64,000 nucleotides of DNA. Source: DSOI01 sp041394885. GTDB taxonomy: Bacteria; Acidobacteriota; Terriglobia; Bryobacterales; Bryobacteraceae. The notes below the pieces were generated by a model. That model saw only the letters and a list, made by a program, of their open reading frames with translations. It had not been told where the DNA came from and ran no database searches. The stretch spans positions 1 through 64,000 of the forward strand of contig JAWKHI010000006.1 in the NCBI GenBank assembly GCA_041394885.1. Reading direction: 5' to 3'. The first letter of the stretch is position 1; the number at the start of each line of letters is the position of its first letter. This document shows positions 37,697 to 45,213 of this stretch, in pieces. Made by a program: the position numbers and the translations under genes.

Positions 37697-38303
37697 CGAT
37701 CACACGATCGTGCGCAAAGGCGTGCGAATGTTGATTGACTCCCAGGCCGACATGGAAGTGACCGGAGAAGCCAAAAACGGCAGGGAAGCAATCGAGGAAA
37801 CGCGGCGGCTTAAGCCGGACCTGGTGATCATGGATGTGTCCATGCCGGAGCTCAACGGCATCGAGAGCACGCGCCAGATCTGCGACGAAATGCCCAACAT
37901 CCGGGTGATCGCCCTCAGCATGCACAAGGATTCCGTGTACGTCCGCGAGATCCTTCGCGCGGGCGCGCGCGGTTATCTGCTCAAAGATTCCGATGATGAA
38001 GATCTGCTGAAAGCGGTCCGGTGTGTCTCACGCGGCGAAGCGTTTCTGAGCCCTGGCGTATCCGACGCGGTGCTCACCGACTACCGCAAGCACGTCTCGA
38101 ATCCTGTGGATCTGCTGACAGGCCGCGAGCGTGAAATCCTGACCTTGATCGCGGAGGGCAAAGCGAACAAGGAGATCGCGAATGCATTGAACCTCAGCGT
38201 GTATACGGTTGAGTCTCACCGCGGCAGCGTGATGGAGAAGCTAAACCTGCACAATACCGGGGACATCGTACGGTTCGCCATCCGCAATGGCCTGATCAGT
38301 TGA
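37662..38303 (+). CDS. NarL/FixJ-family response regulator
   Basis: 213 residues. Receiver domain with DD at 12-13, phospho-acceptor Asp at 58 in LVIMDVSMPELNG and the conserved Lys near 107 (YLLKDSD). LuxR-type helix-turn-helix at the C-terminus (LTGREREILTLIAEGKANKE, TVESHRGSVMEKLNL). The start ATG 37662 gives the standard N-terminus (KKIRVLLADDHT) and lies inside the 3' end of the kinase gene. Target genes unknown; the neighbouring small-protein, DedA and LPG operons are candidates. Confidence 0.93.
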   Translation: MQTKKIRVLLADDHTIVRKGVRMLIDSQADMEVTGEAKNGREAIEETRRLKPDLVIMDVSMPELNGIESTRQICDEMPNIRVIALSMHKDSVYVREILRAGARGYLLKDSDDEDLLKAVRCVSRGEAFLSPGVSDAVLTDYRKHVSNPVDLLTGREREILTLIAEGKANKEIANALNLSVYTVESHRGSVMEKLNLHNTGDIVRFAIRNGLIS

Positions 38304-38319
38304 AGATGTGACGGAAGAA

Positions 38320-38364
38320 GCCCGGAAGGCGATCTCACTGAAACCATGTGGATCGCTTCCGGGC
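38320..38364. terminator. Bidirectional hairpin terminator
   Basis: A long inverted repeat: arms 38320-38334 and 38351-38364 pair over 14 bp with a single bulge, separated by a 16-base loop. It lies between the convergent response-regulator and small-protein-B genes. The minus-strand side is followed by TTCTTCC, the plus-strand side by only CTTTG, so termination is probably better for the minus strand. Confidence 0.65.
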
Positions 38365-38385
38365 CTTTGCGGCGGGAATTCTTTC

Positions 38386-38589
38386 TTATTGTTTCTGGGC
38401 GTCGGAAGGCTTGGCCGCTTGGTCCTGATTGTGCTTTTTGGCCCGGTGGCGCTTGGCCGTTGTCTTTGCTTCCGTCTTGGCTTCCGCCTTGGCCTCGTCG
38501 TGGGTTGTGGGGGCGGCGGGCTTTTTCGGGGCAGCCGAAAGGAGCGACCCCAATGCGAGTGTGAGCACTCCAACCATTAACTTGTTCAC
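38386..38589 (-). CDS. Small secreted Lys/His/Gln-rich protein, copy B (Asr-like composition)
   Basis: 67 residues, paralogue of the protein at 35730-35912. The GTG start at 38589 aligns residue for residue with the ATG of copy A (VNKLMVGVLTLALGSLLSAA against MSRLLIAAIVLALGSLASAA) and has GGAG upstream, so it was preferred to ATG 38577. The mature part has an AKAEAKTEAKT repeat-like stretch, then AKRHRAKKHNQDQ and a C-terminal QKQ. There is no Cys and it has a strongly basic composition. The gene ends before a bidirectional terminator and is preceded by the conserved leader element. Function unknown. Confidence 0.65.
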   Translation of the reverse strand: MNKLMVGVLTLALGSLLSAAPKKPAAPTTHDEAKAEAKTEAKTTAKRHRAKKHNQDQAAKPSDAQKQ

Positions 38590-38633
38590 GTCGACAATCT
38601 CCGTTTCCGCGAGGGATTTTGCTTCCATCGGAA

Positions 38634-38700
38634 GTCCCCGCAGTTCCATGGTGCGCGATCGAGAACGGGAAGCCCATCGCCTCGCGAGGGGAGAGGAAGC
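38634..38700 (-). promoter_or_regulatory. Conserved leader element, copy B
   Basis: Counterpart of 35956-36020. Blocks CGCAGTTCCA (ending 38648) and GCCCATCGCCTCGCGAGGGG (from 38672) are again 23 bp apart, and the hairpin keeps a GNRA-type loop (GCGA) with one stem change that leaves pairing possible. It lies 45 bp upstream of small-protein gene B. The 23 bp between blocks is not conserved. Confidence 0.55.
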
Positions 38701-38730
38701 TGACTGGAGAAAGGAGACCCGGCTGTCGGT

Positions 38731-39339
38731 TCAGATATTGCGATGAATCGCTCTTCGCAGCCGCCAGATGTCGGCGAGATCGCGGCCGTGCGTTCTCCAT
38801 AGAATCGCGAGCGTTACGCCAGCGCCCAGCAACATCGCGACGAACCACTCGTGGCGTCGCGCATCGTCGACGAGAAGCGTCAGGACGTGGCCGCCCGCAT
38901 ATCCGGCATAGCCGAACGCCAGCGACCAGATCGCGGCGCCGCCCAGGTTCCATGCGAAGAAGCGGCCTGGCGGCATGCCCGTGGCGCCACAGACGACCGG
39001 GATCAGGGTGCGAAAACCGACCATGAATCGCGACGCCAGCAGCAGCAAGCCGCCGCGTTCGCGGGACCATGCGATGATCTTCCGCATTCTCGGACTACTC
39101 GAGAGGCTTTCACTCGAAGCGGGCGCCTCGAGCCATCGCTCCCCGGCGCGCCGAGCCAACAGGTAGTAAATCTGGCTGGCGGCGAGAGTAGAACATCCCG
39201 CTACGGCGAGCACCCAGGAAAGGCGCAAATACCCGCGATGCGCAAGAAAAGCCGCCGCCAGTAGTGTGGCATCGCCCTCCAGGACGGTGCCGGCGGCGAC
39301 GAACAGATAGCCGTAGCGAAGCAGCTCGTTCTCGATCAA
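38731..39339 (-). CDS. DedA family membrane protein
   Basis: 202 residues with about five hydrophobic segments. The DedA signature (GSRFMVGFRTLIPVVCGATG-like region, here ASRFMVGFRTLIPVVCG, and PPGRFFAWNLGGAAIWS) is clear. DedA proteins are membrane transporters; some move undecaprenyl phosphate and others help with pH or membrane-potential stress. The start is TTG at 39339, overlapping the stop of the DUF1003 gene by four bases (TTGA); the open frame extends far upstream but only as antisense-like sequence. Co-transcribed with the cNMP/DUF1003 gene. Confidence 0.85.
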   Translation of the reverse strand: MIENELLRYGYLFVAAGTVLEGDATLLAAAFLAHRGYLRLSWVLAVAGCSTLAASQIYYLLARRAGERWLEAPASSESLSSSPRMRKIIAWSRERGGLLLLASRFMVGFRTLIPVVCGATGMPPGRFFAWNLGGAAIWSLAFGYAGYAGGHVLTLLVDDARRHEWFVAMLLGAGVTLAILWRTHGRDLADIWRLRRAIHRNI

Positions 39340-40181
39340 ACGCTGTGCCCCGGCTTTTGGTTCCGCAACAGTTCCGCCACATCTTCCATTTTTTCGTGGA
39401 GCTGGTTCACTCTCAAACTCAGGCCGCGAATCTCGCTCTCGGATCGGCGGTTGACGTCGAAATCGAGTTCGCCGCGAAGACGATCCTTGGCGTCCTGCCG
39501 GTTCTGGCTCATCATGATGACCGGCGCCTGAATCGCGGCAAGCATCGAAAGGAACAGGTTGAGAAGTATAAAGGGATAGGGATCCCATGCGCGGGCGCCC
39601 AGGACGACGTTCCAGGTGGTATAAGCGGCAAGCACGGCGCCAAAGATGATGATGAAGCGCCAGGATCCGCCGAACCGGGCGACACTGTCGGCCACGCGAT
39701 CTCCTAAAGTTGCCCGCTGCTCGATCAGTTCGTTCGGGTTTCGCAGGGAACGGGTTTGAACCAGCCGTTGCGCGGTGTGGAGACGTCTGCCGAGTTCGGC
39801 CAACATGTCCATACCGGCGTCCGGTTTCTTCTGCAGCAGGTTGCGAAGATCGTCACGGTCGATCTCGAGGCACAGTGTGTACTCCAGGGCGACGGCGGCG
39901 GTCTGGTGGACGGTGCCCTCGAGCAGGGATGCAAATCCGAAGATGCCTCCGGGGCCGGGCTCCTGTAACGTCACTTCCTGCTGATCGTCATCGATCAGAG
40001 TGACACGCACCCTGCCCTCGATCAGCACATAACCACGGCCACCGGCCTCTCCGCGGCGAAAAATCGGCTGGTGAGGGTCGAATTGCCGAACCTCGATATG
40101 GGTGGACAATACCGCGCGCTCCTCATTGTCCAGCCGCGAGAACAAGGGAACACGTTTCAGAAAATCAGGATCGCAGTGCAT
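39336..40181 (-). CDS. Cyclic-nucleotide-binding domain fused to DUF1003 membrane domain
   Basis: 281 residues. The N-terminal half (about 10-125) is a cNMP-binding/CRP-like beta barrel (FRRGEAGGRGYVLIEGRVRV), followed by a linker and DUF1003 (RVADSVARFGGSWRFIIIF and PYPFILLNLFLSMLAAIQAP, then MMSQNRQDAKDR) with two membrane helices, and a C-terminal helical tail. DUF1003 function is unknown. The fusion suggests ligand or redox control of a membrane activity. It overlaps the dedA-like gene (TTGA). Confidence 0.87.
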   Translation of the reverse strand: MHCDPDFLKRVPLFSRLDNEERAVLSTHIEVRQFDPHQPIFRRGEAGGRGYVLIEGRVRVTLIDDDQQEVTLQEPGPGGIFGFASLLEGTVHQTAAVALEYTLCLEIDRDDLRNLLQKKPDAGMDMLAELGRRLHTAQRLVQTRSLRNPNELIEQRATLGDRVADSVARFGGSWRFIIIFGAVLAAYTTWNVVLGARAWDPYPFILLNLFLSMLAAIQAPVIMMSQNRQDAKDRLRGELDFDVNRRSESEIRGLSLRVNQLHEKMEDVAELLRNQKPGHSV

Positions 40182-40211
40182 CCAGGACCTCCGTCGTCTA
40201 TTGTCCCAGCC

Positions 40212-41120
40212 TCACAGCAGCCTGCCGAGCGCCTCCTCGATCCCATCGTCGTTCCAGGACGTTATTTGAACGCCGCGCGCCAACGACCATCTCTCAATAT
40301 GGTCCAGCTTCCCGCCGGGCTCGAGCATGGTCATAGGGCTGAGCGTCTCCAATTCCAAAGTCGTATCGTTGGCAAACGTCTCAAACGACGCGCCCATGTC
40401 CGGATACGGCTTCCCTGGCGATGCGTGGTACTGCTTGAGGAACAACTCCCCGCGCAGCAGATAGGCGCCCCAGGTGTTCTCGTTGAAGAATCCGAGCTTG
40501 GTAGGCGCCGGGATCGCCGGATCCTGGCGGAGGATCATGTGCTTCCGGGTGAAGCTCCAACGCTGGTCTGACAAATCGCTGAATGCCCACATCACGAGGG
40601 GATGGGTGGGAGCGAGCATCTCGGGATGGGTGCCGCGCGGGGGAAAACCGCTAATGCCGACGCCGCCGGGAGCCATCATGGTGAGCGCCCATGCGGAGAC
40701 TTCGATCGGCCAGGCGAGCGTGTTCTCGATGCCGTGATTCACGGTCACCGCGGATCCGACGGCCGCCATGCGCACTCGAATCTGTTTCCGCAGACCGGTA
40801 GTGGTTTCCACGGGAGCGGTCGCGGTCAGCGTCGTTCCCTGCACCTCGATCTCGACCGGATCGTTATCGGGATAGTAGGTGCGTGGGAACTGCTCGGGCG
40901 CGGACCAGAGCCGGTGGCCTCCGCGCGGCCGGAACCCGGACTCCCCCGCCCCGCCCAATTGATCCGGGATTTCGAGAAAAAGATTCTGCCCTCCGCAATA
41001 GCCGTAGCGAATGATGCGGGGCCCTACGTCCGCCGTCAGAATCAATTCCACTTCGCCATTGGAGATGCGGCGGCAGTTGGGCCATCCGCCCCAGGACACG
41101 GTGTCGATGGTAACGGCCAT
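40212..41120 (-). CDS. DUF4380 family protein (galactose-mutarotase-like fold)
   Basis: 302 residues, cytoplasmic. The pattern ADVGPRIIRYGYCGGQNLFL, GHRLWSAPEQFPRTYYPDN and GYLLRGELFLKQY-like YLLRGELFLKQY fits DUF4380, related in fold to aldose epimerases that act on sugars. The catalytic residues are not established for this family. ATG 41120 starts one base after the KduD-like stop, so the pair is an operon and a sugar or uronic-acid role is plausible. The open frame upstream of the ATG is antisense to the SDR gene. Confidence 0.78.
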   Translation of the reverse strand: MAVTIDTVSWGGWPNCRRISNGEVELILTADVGPRIIRYGYCGGQNLFLEIPDQLGGAGESGFRPRGGHRLWSAPEQFPRTYYPDNDPVEIEVQGTTLTATAPVETTTGLRKQIRVRMAAVGSAVTVNHGIENTLAWPIEVSAWALTMMAPGGVGISGFPPRGTHPEMLAPTHPLVMWAFSDLSDQRWSFTRKHMILRQDPAIPAPTKLGFFNENTWGAYLLRGELFLKQYHASPGKPYPDMGASFETFANDTTLELETLSPMTMLEPGGKLDHIERWSLARGVQITSWNDDGIEEALGRLL

Positions 41121-41121
41121 G

Positions 41122-41892
41122 TCAGCGTCCCATCCAGCCGCCGTCGACAACGAGGATTTCACCGGTGACGTAGTCCGATGCCGGGGAGGCAAGAAAGACG
41201 GTCGCGCCCTTGAAGTCACCGGGCTCGCCCCATCGCCCGGCGGGAATGCGCGCCAGGATGGCCGGGTTGCGTACGGCGTCGTTACGCAAGGCTTCCGTGA
41301 CATCGGTGGCGATATAACCGGGCGCGATGCCATTGACCTGGACACCGCGCCCGGCCCACTCGTTGGAGAGGGCCTTGACGAGGGATCCGATGGCGCCCTT
41401 GCTCGCCGCATATCCGGGCACGGTGATGCCGCCCTGAAAGGTCAGCAAAGAAGCAGTGAAGATGATCTTTCCGGAACCGCGTTCGAGCATTCCGGCTCCG
41501 ATCTCGCGCGAGAGCACGAACTGCGAGTTGAGGTTGATTTCGATGATACGATCCCAGTACTCGTCGGGATGCTCGGCGGCGGGCTTCCGCAAGATCGTGC
41601 CCGCGTTGTTGACCAGAATGTCGATCGGAGGTGCATCACGGCGAATGGCGGCAAGGAAGGCGTAGAGCGCGTTGCGATCGGAGAAATCGCAGGAGTAGCC
41701 TCGAAAGCTCCTTCCGAGGGCCTTGACCGCGGTTTCCACGCCACTGCCTTCCGGCTCCAATTGGGCGCTAACGCCAACAATGTCAGCCCCCGCTTCGGCG
41801 AGCCCTTCGGCCATCGCGCGGCCGATGCCTCGCCGGCATCCGGTGACCAAGGCTGTCTTTCCATCGAGTTTGAACAGGTCGAGAACGCTCAT
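41122..41892 (-). CDS. Short-chain dehydrogenase, 2-deoxy-D-gluconate 3-dehydrogenase (KduD)-like
   Basis: 256 residues of classical SDR: NAD-binding TGCRRGIGRAM, NNAG in ILVNNAGTI, and the YxxxK pair in PGYAASKG. The N-terminus FKLDGKTALVTG and SGKIIFTASLLTFQGGITVP resemble KduD, which acts in 4-deoxy-5-oxouronate metabolism (pectin and uronate breakdown). No other kdu or pectin gene is in the window, so the substrate is an inference. It heads the KduD-DUF4380 operon and diverges from a secreted monohaem gene across a region with tandem 19 bp repeats. Confidence 0.85.
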   Translation of the reverse strand: MSVLDLFKLDGKTALVTGCRRGIGRAMAEGLAEAGADIVGVSAQLEPEGSGVETAVKALGRSFRGYSCDFSDRNALYAFLAAIRRDAPPIDILVNNAGTILRKPAAEHPDEYWDRIIEINLNSQFVLSREIGAGMLERGSGKIIFTASLLTFQGGITVPGYAASKGAIGSLVKALSNEWAGRGVQVNGIAPGYIATDVTEALRNDAVRNPAILARIPAGRWGEPGDFKGATVFLASPASDYVTGEILVVDGGWMGR

Positions 41893-41922
41893 AGCTAAGG
41901 GTGAACTCCGATGGTAACGCAG

Positions 41923-41960
41923 GTGCGCACTTCGGGCCTATGTTCGCACTTCCGGCCTAT
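41923..41960. repeat. Tandem 19-bp direct repeats in a divergent promoter region
   Basis: GTGCGCACTTCGGGCCTAT (41923-41941) is directly followed by GTTCGCACTTCCGGCCTAT (41942-41960): 17 of 19 positions match. Located between the KduD-like operon (minus) and a monohaem gene (plus), it may be a two-site operator on one face of the helix. Confidence 0.5.
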
Positions 41961-41998
41961 TGACACCTGTGCGGGCGGAAGCCCATACTGCTGGAATC

Positions 41999-42640
41999 GT
42001 GCGGTCCCGGAATTTGACGGTGATGCTCTCGTTCGCCCTGTCCGCGGCGGCTTTGTGCGCCCGGTGGGATCAGACGCACCCGACCGATGAACTTCACTCG
42101 GCTATCCTCAAACGGTTCGGTGAATTCCAGACGTTCGGAATGAGCCGCATCGTCACGCCGGCGTCACTCGGAGCCCATTTTAACCCCACCATCGGGGCGG
42201 TGCGCGATCTCACCCCGGAAACCGAGCAGGAGAAGCGATTGATCGAGTCGCTCGAGGGCGCGGGTTATCAAGTCGTTTTCTATCTTGCCGGGAGACGCAT
42301 CCTCGACGAGACACCAGAGACGCAGAACTATCGCGCCCTGAAGGGCCCGGCGATTCTCACCGCGGGCACTCCCCGGCCGATGGGACCCTTTACGATCCTG
42401 GTTCGACCAACAAGCACCAACGAGAACGCAGCGATCGATTGGAGATCCATATACCCGGTGGTTCGGGCAGGGATGCGCGAACTCGACGCTGGCAAAGCGC
42501 CGCCGCCAACGATGCTCGACAGTTGGATGGTTTCGACCAAACCCGTTCGAGCATTCAAACAGGAATGCACTCGGTGTCACCCAGGATCGAGCGCCGGGGA
42601 TCTGCTGGGAGCCGCGGTGTACGTCTACCGGCGCCGGTAG
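41999..42640 (+). CDS. Secreted monohaem c-type cytochrome-like protein (DUF3365-like)
   Basis: About 213 residues with a hydrophobic N-terminal export segment (about 8-24). The central region is a PAS/sensor-like domain without recognisable motif, and near the C-terminus lies one haem-binding CTRCHPGSSAGDLLGAAVYV. The CxxCH plus GDLLGA end matches the Tll0287/DUF3365-type haem sensor domain. Start is uncertain: GTG 41999 with GGAA before it, or ATG 42020. It is convergent with the Zn-dehydrogenase gene (4 bp gap). It may be a soluble electron carrier or periplasmic haem sensor. Confidence 0.7.
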   Translation: MRSRNLTVMLSFALSAAALCARWDQTHPTDELHSAILKRFGEFQTFGMSRIVTPASLGAHFNPTIGAVRDLTPETEQEKRLIESLEGAGYQVVFYLAGRRILDETPETQNYRALKGPAILTAGTPRPMGPFTILVRPTSTNENAAIDWRSIYPVVRAGMRELDAGKAPPPTMLDSWMVSTKPVRAFKQECTRCHPGSSAGDLLGAAVYVYRRR

Positions 42641-42644
42641 CGGC

Positions 42645-43664
42645 TCAACTGGCGCAATCGATCAGGATCTTCATCACCTCACCGCCGCGTTCCATCTGCT
42701 CGAAACCCTGTTGGAGCTTGTCGATCGGATAGACGTCGGTAATCAGCTTGTCGAACCGCATCGCGCCGGAAGCGAGCAGTTCGATCGCCTTGTCGAAATC
42801 CTCATGCTCATAGACGCGTGCGCCAATCAGCCGCAACTCGCGCCAGAAGAACCGGTGCAGGTTCACCGGCACCGGCTTGGCGTACACGGCGACCAAGACG
42901 ACACGGCCGCGCGTCCGCAGCAGGTCCGTCATCATCGCGGCTACGGGAGCGGCGCCGGAGACCTCGAACACGATGTCGGCCCCAGCATCGTGGGTACGGT
43001 CATTCACAAGCTTCACCAGATCCGTCTCGAGCGGATTCACGACCTCGAGCCCCAGGTCTTCGAGCAGGCGGATGCGGAACGGATTCACCTCGCTCACCAA
43101 CACGTTGGCGCCGGCGAGTTTGGCCACCATCGCCACCAGCGCGCCGATGGGCCCGCCGCCGAGGACGACCGCGTTTTCGCCCGCCTGCAGGTCTCCCATG
43201 CGGACGTCATGGCATGCCACGGCGATCGGTTCGATGAGTGCGGCATGATCCAGTTGCAGCGTAGGCGGAACGCGATGCAGAGTATGCGCGGGAACCGTCC
43301 ACAGGGCTTGCATGCCGCCCGGCGAATCGATGCCGATGAACTTCAGCTTCTGGCAGATGTGGGTATGGCCGGCGCGGCAGGCGGGACACTGGAGACAGGG
43401 ATCGAGGGGCATCACTGTGACGCGGTCCCCAGCGGCCCATCCGGTGACGCCGTCGCCGACGGCGTCGATCACGCCTGCGGTCTCATGGCCGATCACCTGC
43501 GGGAGGCGAACCCGATGATCCATGTTTCCGTGATAGATGTGCAGATCGGTGCCACAAATGCCGCAGTGTGATACTCGCAGCCGCACCTGGCCGGCATCAG
43601 GATCCACAGGGACACACTCACCGGCGCGCACACTTCTTTGTCCTTCGTAGTAGGCAGCTCGCAT
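42645..43664 (-). CDS. Zinc-dependent alcohol/polyol dehydrogenase (MDR superfamily)
   Basis: 339 residues. Catalytic zinc site from GICGTD and GHETAG; structural zinc lobe with CLQCPACRAGHTHIC; Rossmann NAD site VVLGGGPIGALVAMVAKL. This layout is that of sorbitol, threonine and butanediol dehydrogenases. Substrate unknown. A nearby KduD-like gene suggests sugar or sugar-acid oxidation, but the genes are not in one operon. Its start has 6 bp to the end of the degenerate receiver gene, which is on the same strand upstream. Confidence 0.88.
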   Translation of the reverse strand: MRAAYYEGQRSVRAGECVPVDPDAGQVRLRVSHCGICGTDLHIYHGNMDHRVRLPQVIGHETAGVIDAVGDGVTGWAAGDRVTVMPLDPCLQCPACRAGHTHICQKLKFIGIDSPGGMQALWTVPAHTLHRVPPTLQLDHAALIEPIAVACHDVRMGDLQAGENAVVLGGGPIGALVAMVAKLAGANVLVSEVNPFRIRLLEDLGLEVVNPLETDLVKLVNDRTHDAGADIVFEVSGAAPVAAMMTDLLRTRGRVVLVAVYAKPVPVNLHRFFWRELRLIGARVYEHEDFDKAIELLASGAMRFDKLITDVYPIDKLQQGFEQMERGGEVMKILIDCAS

Positions 43665-43670
43665 GTTGAC

Positions 43671-44126
43671 TTACGCTACTTTAGCAGCCTGCCTGACTCC
43701 ATGGCTTGGGCGGCGATGCGCTGCCCAGTGGTTCCACGCGAGCGTGACGACGCGGAAGATCTCTCTCGAGTCAAAGGGGATGGGAACGACGTCATATCCA
43801 CCACCGGCGAGCACGTCATTCCAGAGTTCATCGTCGGCGGTGCGCGACATCACGATCACGCGGGGAGAGTCCGACTGGTGGCCTGCGGCGTTGAGGACAT
43901 CGCGCCAAGTCCCGTCGGGCAGACGGCGCTCGCAAAGGATCACGCCCGCGGCGCCTTCCTTGCGTAACAGGTCCGTGGCCTCCGCCACACTGCGCGCGCA
44001 ACAGGCTTCCCATCTCGATCCGGCGAGGACCGCCACCAGTCTCTCGAAGTCACCACAACGGTCGGTAACAACGAGTACACGAATCGCGGGGCGCGCCAAA
44101 ACGCCACCAATGGGTTGCAATTTCAT
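43671..44126 (-). CDS. Degenerate response-regulator receiver protein
   Basis: 151 residues, receiver domain only. The fold is recognisable (AIRVLVVTDRCGDFERLVAV, VILCERRLPDG, VIVMSRT, VPIPFDSREI), but the phospho-acceptor Asp is Glu, one of the acidic-pocket residues is Thr (VVTD) and the conserved Lys of the KP motif is Ile. It is probably a non-phosphorylated or constitutive pseudo-receiver. ATG 44126 is chosen; an upstream in-frame ATG at 44147 exists. Same strand as the Zn dehydrogenase gene (6 bp), so possibly co-transcribed. Confidence 0.78.
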   Translation of the reverse strand: MKLQPIGGVLARPAIRVLVVTDRCGDFERLVAVLAGSRWEACCARSVAEATDLLRKEGAAGVILCERRLPDGTWRDVLNAAGHQSDSPRVIVMSRTADDELWNDVLAGGGYDVVPIPFDSREIFRVVTLAWNHWAAHRRPSHGVRQAAKVA

Positions 44127-44136
44127 CAAGCACCTC

Positions 44137-44146
44137 TTTGGTACCA
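44137..44146. promoter_or_regulatory. Palindrome in divergent region
   Basis: TTGGTACCAA, a perfect 10-bp palindrome, lies between the pseudo-receiver gene and the universal stress protein gene, 54 bp before the ATG of the latter. Possible operator; nothing else supports it. Confidence 0.25.
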
Positions 44147-44199
44147 ATGCACGTCAAGTGCCAAGGAACTGGTACGCCGCGTGCACCTGGGGAGGCGCG

Positions 44200-45048
44200 A
44201 TGCTGAAGCTTGAACGAATCCTTTTTCCGGTGGATTTCACGCCTCACTGCCGGACCTTGGCGCCAATGGTGGCGGCTTGGGCGCGGCGATTCCATTCCCG
44301 GGTGACGCTGCTGCATGCCTCGGATCTGCCGGCGGGGGCCTATGCCGATTGGTACTCGTTCCTGAACCTGATGGACGTGAACGCCTACCATGAGCATGCC
44401 CGCAAGCAGCTACGCGCATTCCTTCCCGCGGTGTTCAAAGGCGTGGAAGTAGATCGAGTGCTGGTGGACGCGGCCGCGGGACCAGCGATCGTGGAGCATG
44501 CGCGCAAAATGCGGCCCAGCCTCATCATGATGCCGACGCGCGGCATGAGCCGGTTTCGATCTTTGCTGCTTGGCTCGGTGACCACCTACGTGCTGCACGA
44601 CAGCGAGTACCCGGTGTGGACCGAGGCTCATCTCGAAGCTCCTTCTGAGGTTCTTTCCGAAAGCCGGGAAGTCCTGCCAGCGGACTGCCGTTCGATTGTT
44701 TGCGGCGTCGACTTCGGGTCCGCTACCGAGCCGGCGCTGCGGATGGCAACCGGACTGGCCCAGGCGTTCGGAGCGCCGGTGCACGTGGTGCATGTCACGG
44801 GAGATTCCGAAATGAGCCGCAACGAGGCGGGCGAACGGTTCCAAGAGACTGCCGAAAAGGTCAATCTAGCCAGCAAGTTAGAACTGCTCTCCGGGGACGT
44901 CCCCATGGCGTTGGCCACCGCCGTCCAGGCGCATGGCGCCGATCTGCTGGTGATCGGCCGGGGCAAGGTCCAGGGGACCATCGGCCGGCTTCGCAATCAG
45001 GCACACTCCATCATCCGGACAAGCCCCTGCCCGGTAGTGAGTGTGTGA
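44200..45048 (+). CDS. Tandem universal stress protein (UspA family)
   Basis: 282 residues made of two Usp domains (about 1-150 and 160-282). Domain 1 has ILFPVDFTPHCRTLAPM and MPTRGMSRFRSLLLGSVT, near the ATP-binding G-x2-G-x9-G(S/T) motif; domain 2 has IVCGVDFGSATEPALRMA and a degenerate LVIGRGKVQGTIGRL loop. GGAGG at the right distance fixes ATG 44200, although the frame is open to 43663. Likely a stress- or redox-related adaptor. Located directly upstream of the multihaem cytochrome operon, with 165 bp between. Confidence 0.9.
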   Translation: MLKLERILFPVDFTPHCRTLAPMVAAWARRFHSRVTLLHASDLPAGAYADWYSFLNLMDVNAYHEHARKQLRAFLPAVFKGVEVDRVLVDAAAGPAIVEHARKMRPSLIMMPTRGMSRFRSLLLGSVTTYVLHDSEYPVWTEAHLEAPSEVLSESREVLPADCRSIVCGVDFGSATEPALRMATGLAQAFGAPVHVVHVTGDSEMSRNEAGERFQETAEKVNLASKLELLSGDVPMALATAVQAHGADLLVIGRGKVQGTIGRLRNQAHSIIRTSPCPVVSV

Positions 45049-45164
45049 AGTGGCATCCCAGATGCACTTGTGCGGATCGTCAACGGTTTGCAGAATGGTT
45101 CAACAGCAATACATACGCGGCACGGTGCCAAGGACCCAAGGAGAGGTGTTCGGCCAGAACCCCC

Positions 45165-45176
45165 AACCCATGGGTT
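45165..45176. promoter_or_regulatory. Palindrome upstream of the decahaem operon
   Basis: AACCCATGGGTT, a perfect 12-bp palindrome 38 bp before the start codon of the MtrC-like gene. Possible operator in the 165 bp promoter region 45049-45213, which otherwise holds only a weak TTGCAG (45088) and TACATA (45110) pair. Confidence 0.35.
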
Positions 45177-45213
45177 ATTTAACGCAACCGGCGCCGATGG
45201 AAGGGAGTCCTCA

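Noticed and set aside
44170..44185. Second sigma-54-like match (TGGTACGCCGCGTGCA) before the universal stress protein gene
   Set aside because: Two fixed positions deviate, and the predicted start at about 44196 would cut the GGAGG ribosome site in half, so it is probably chance.
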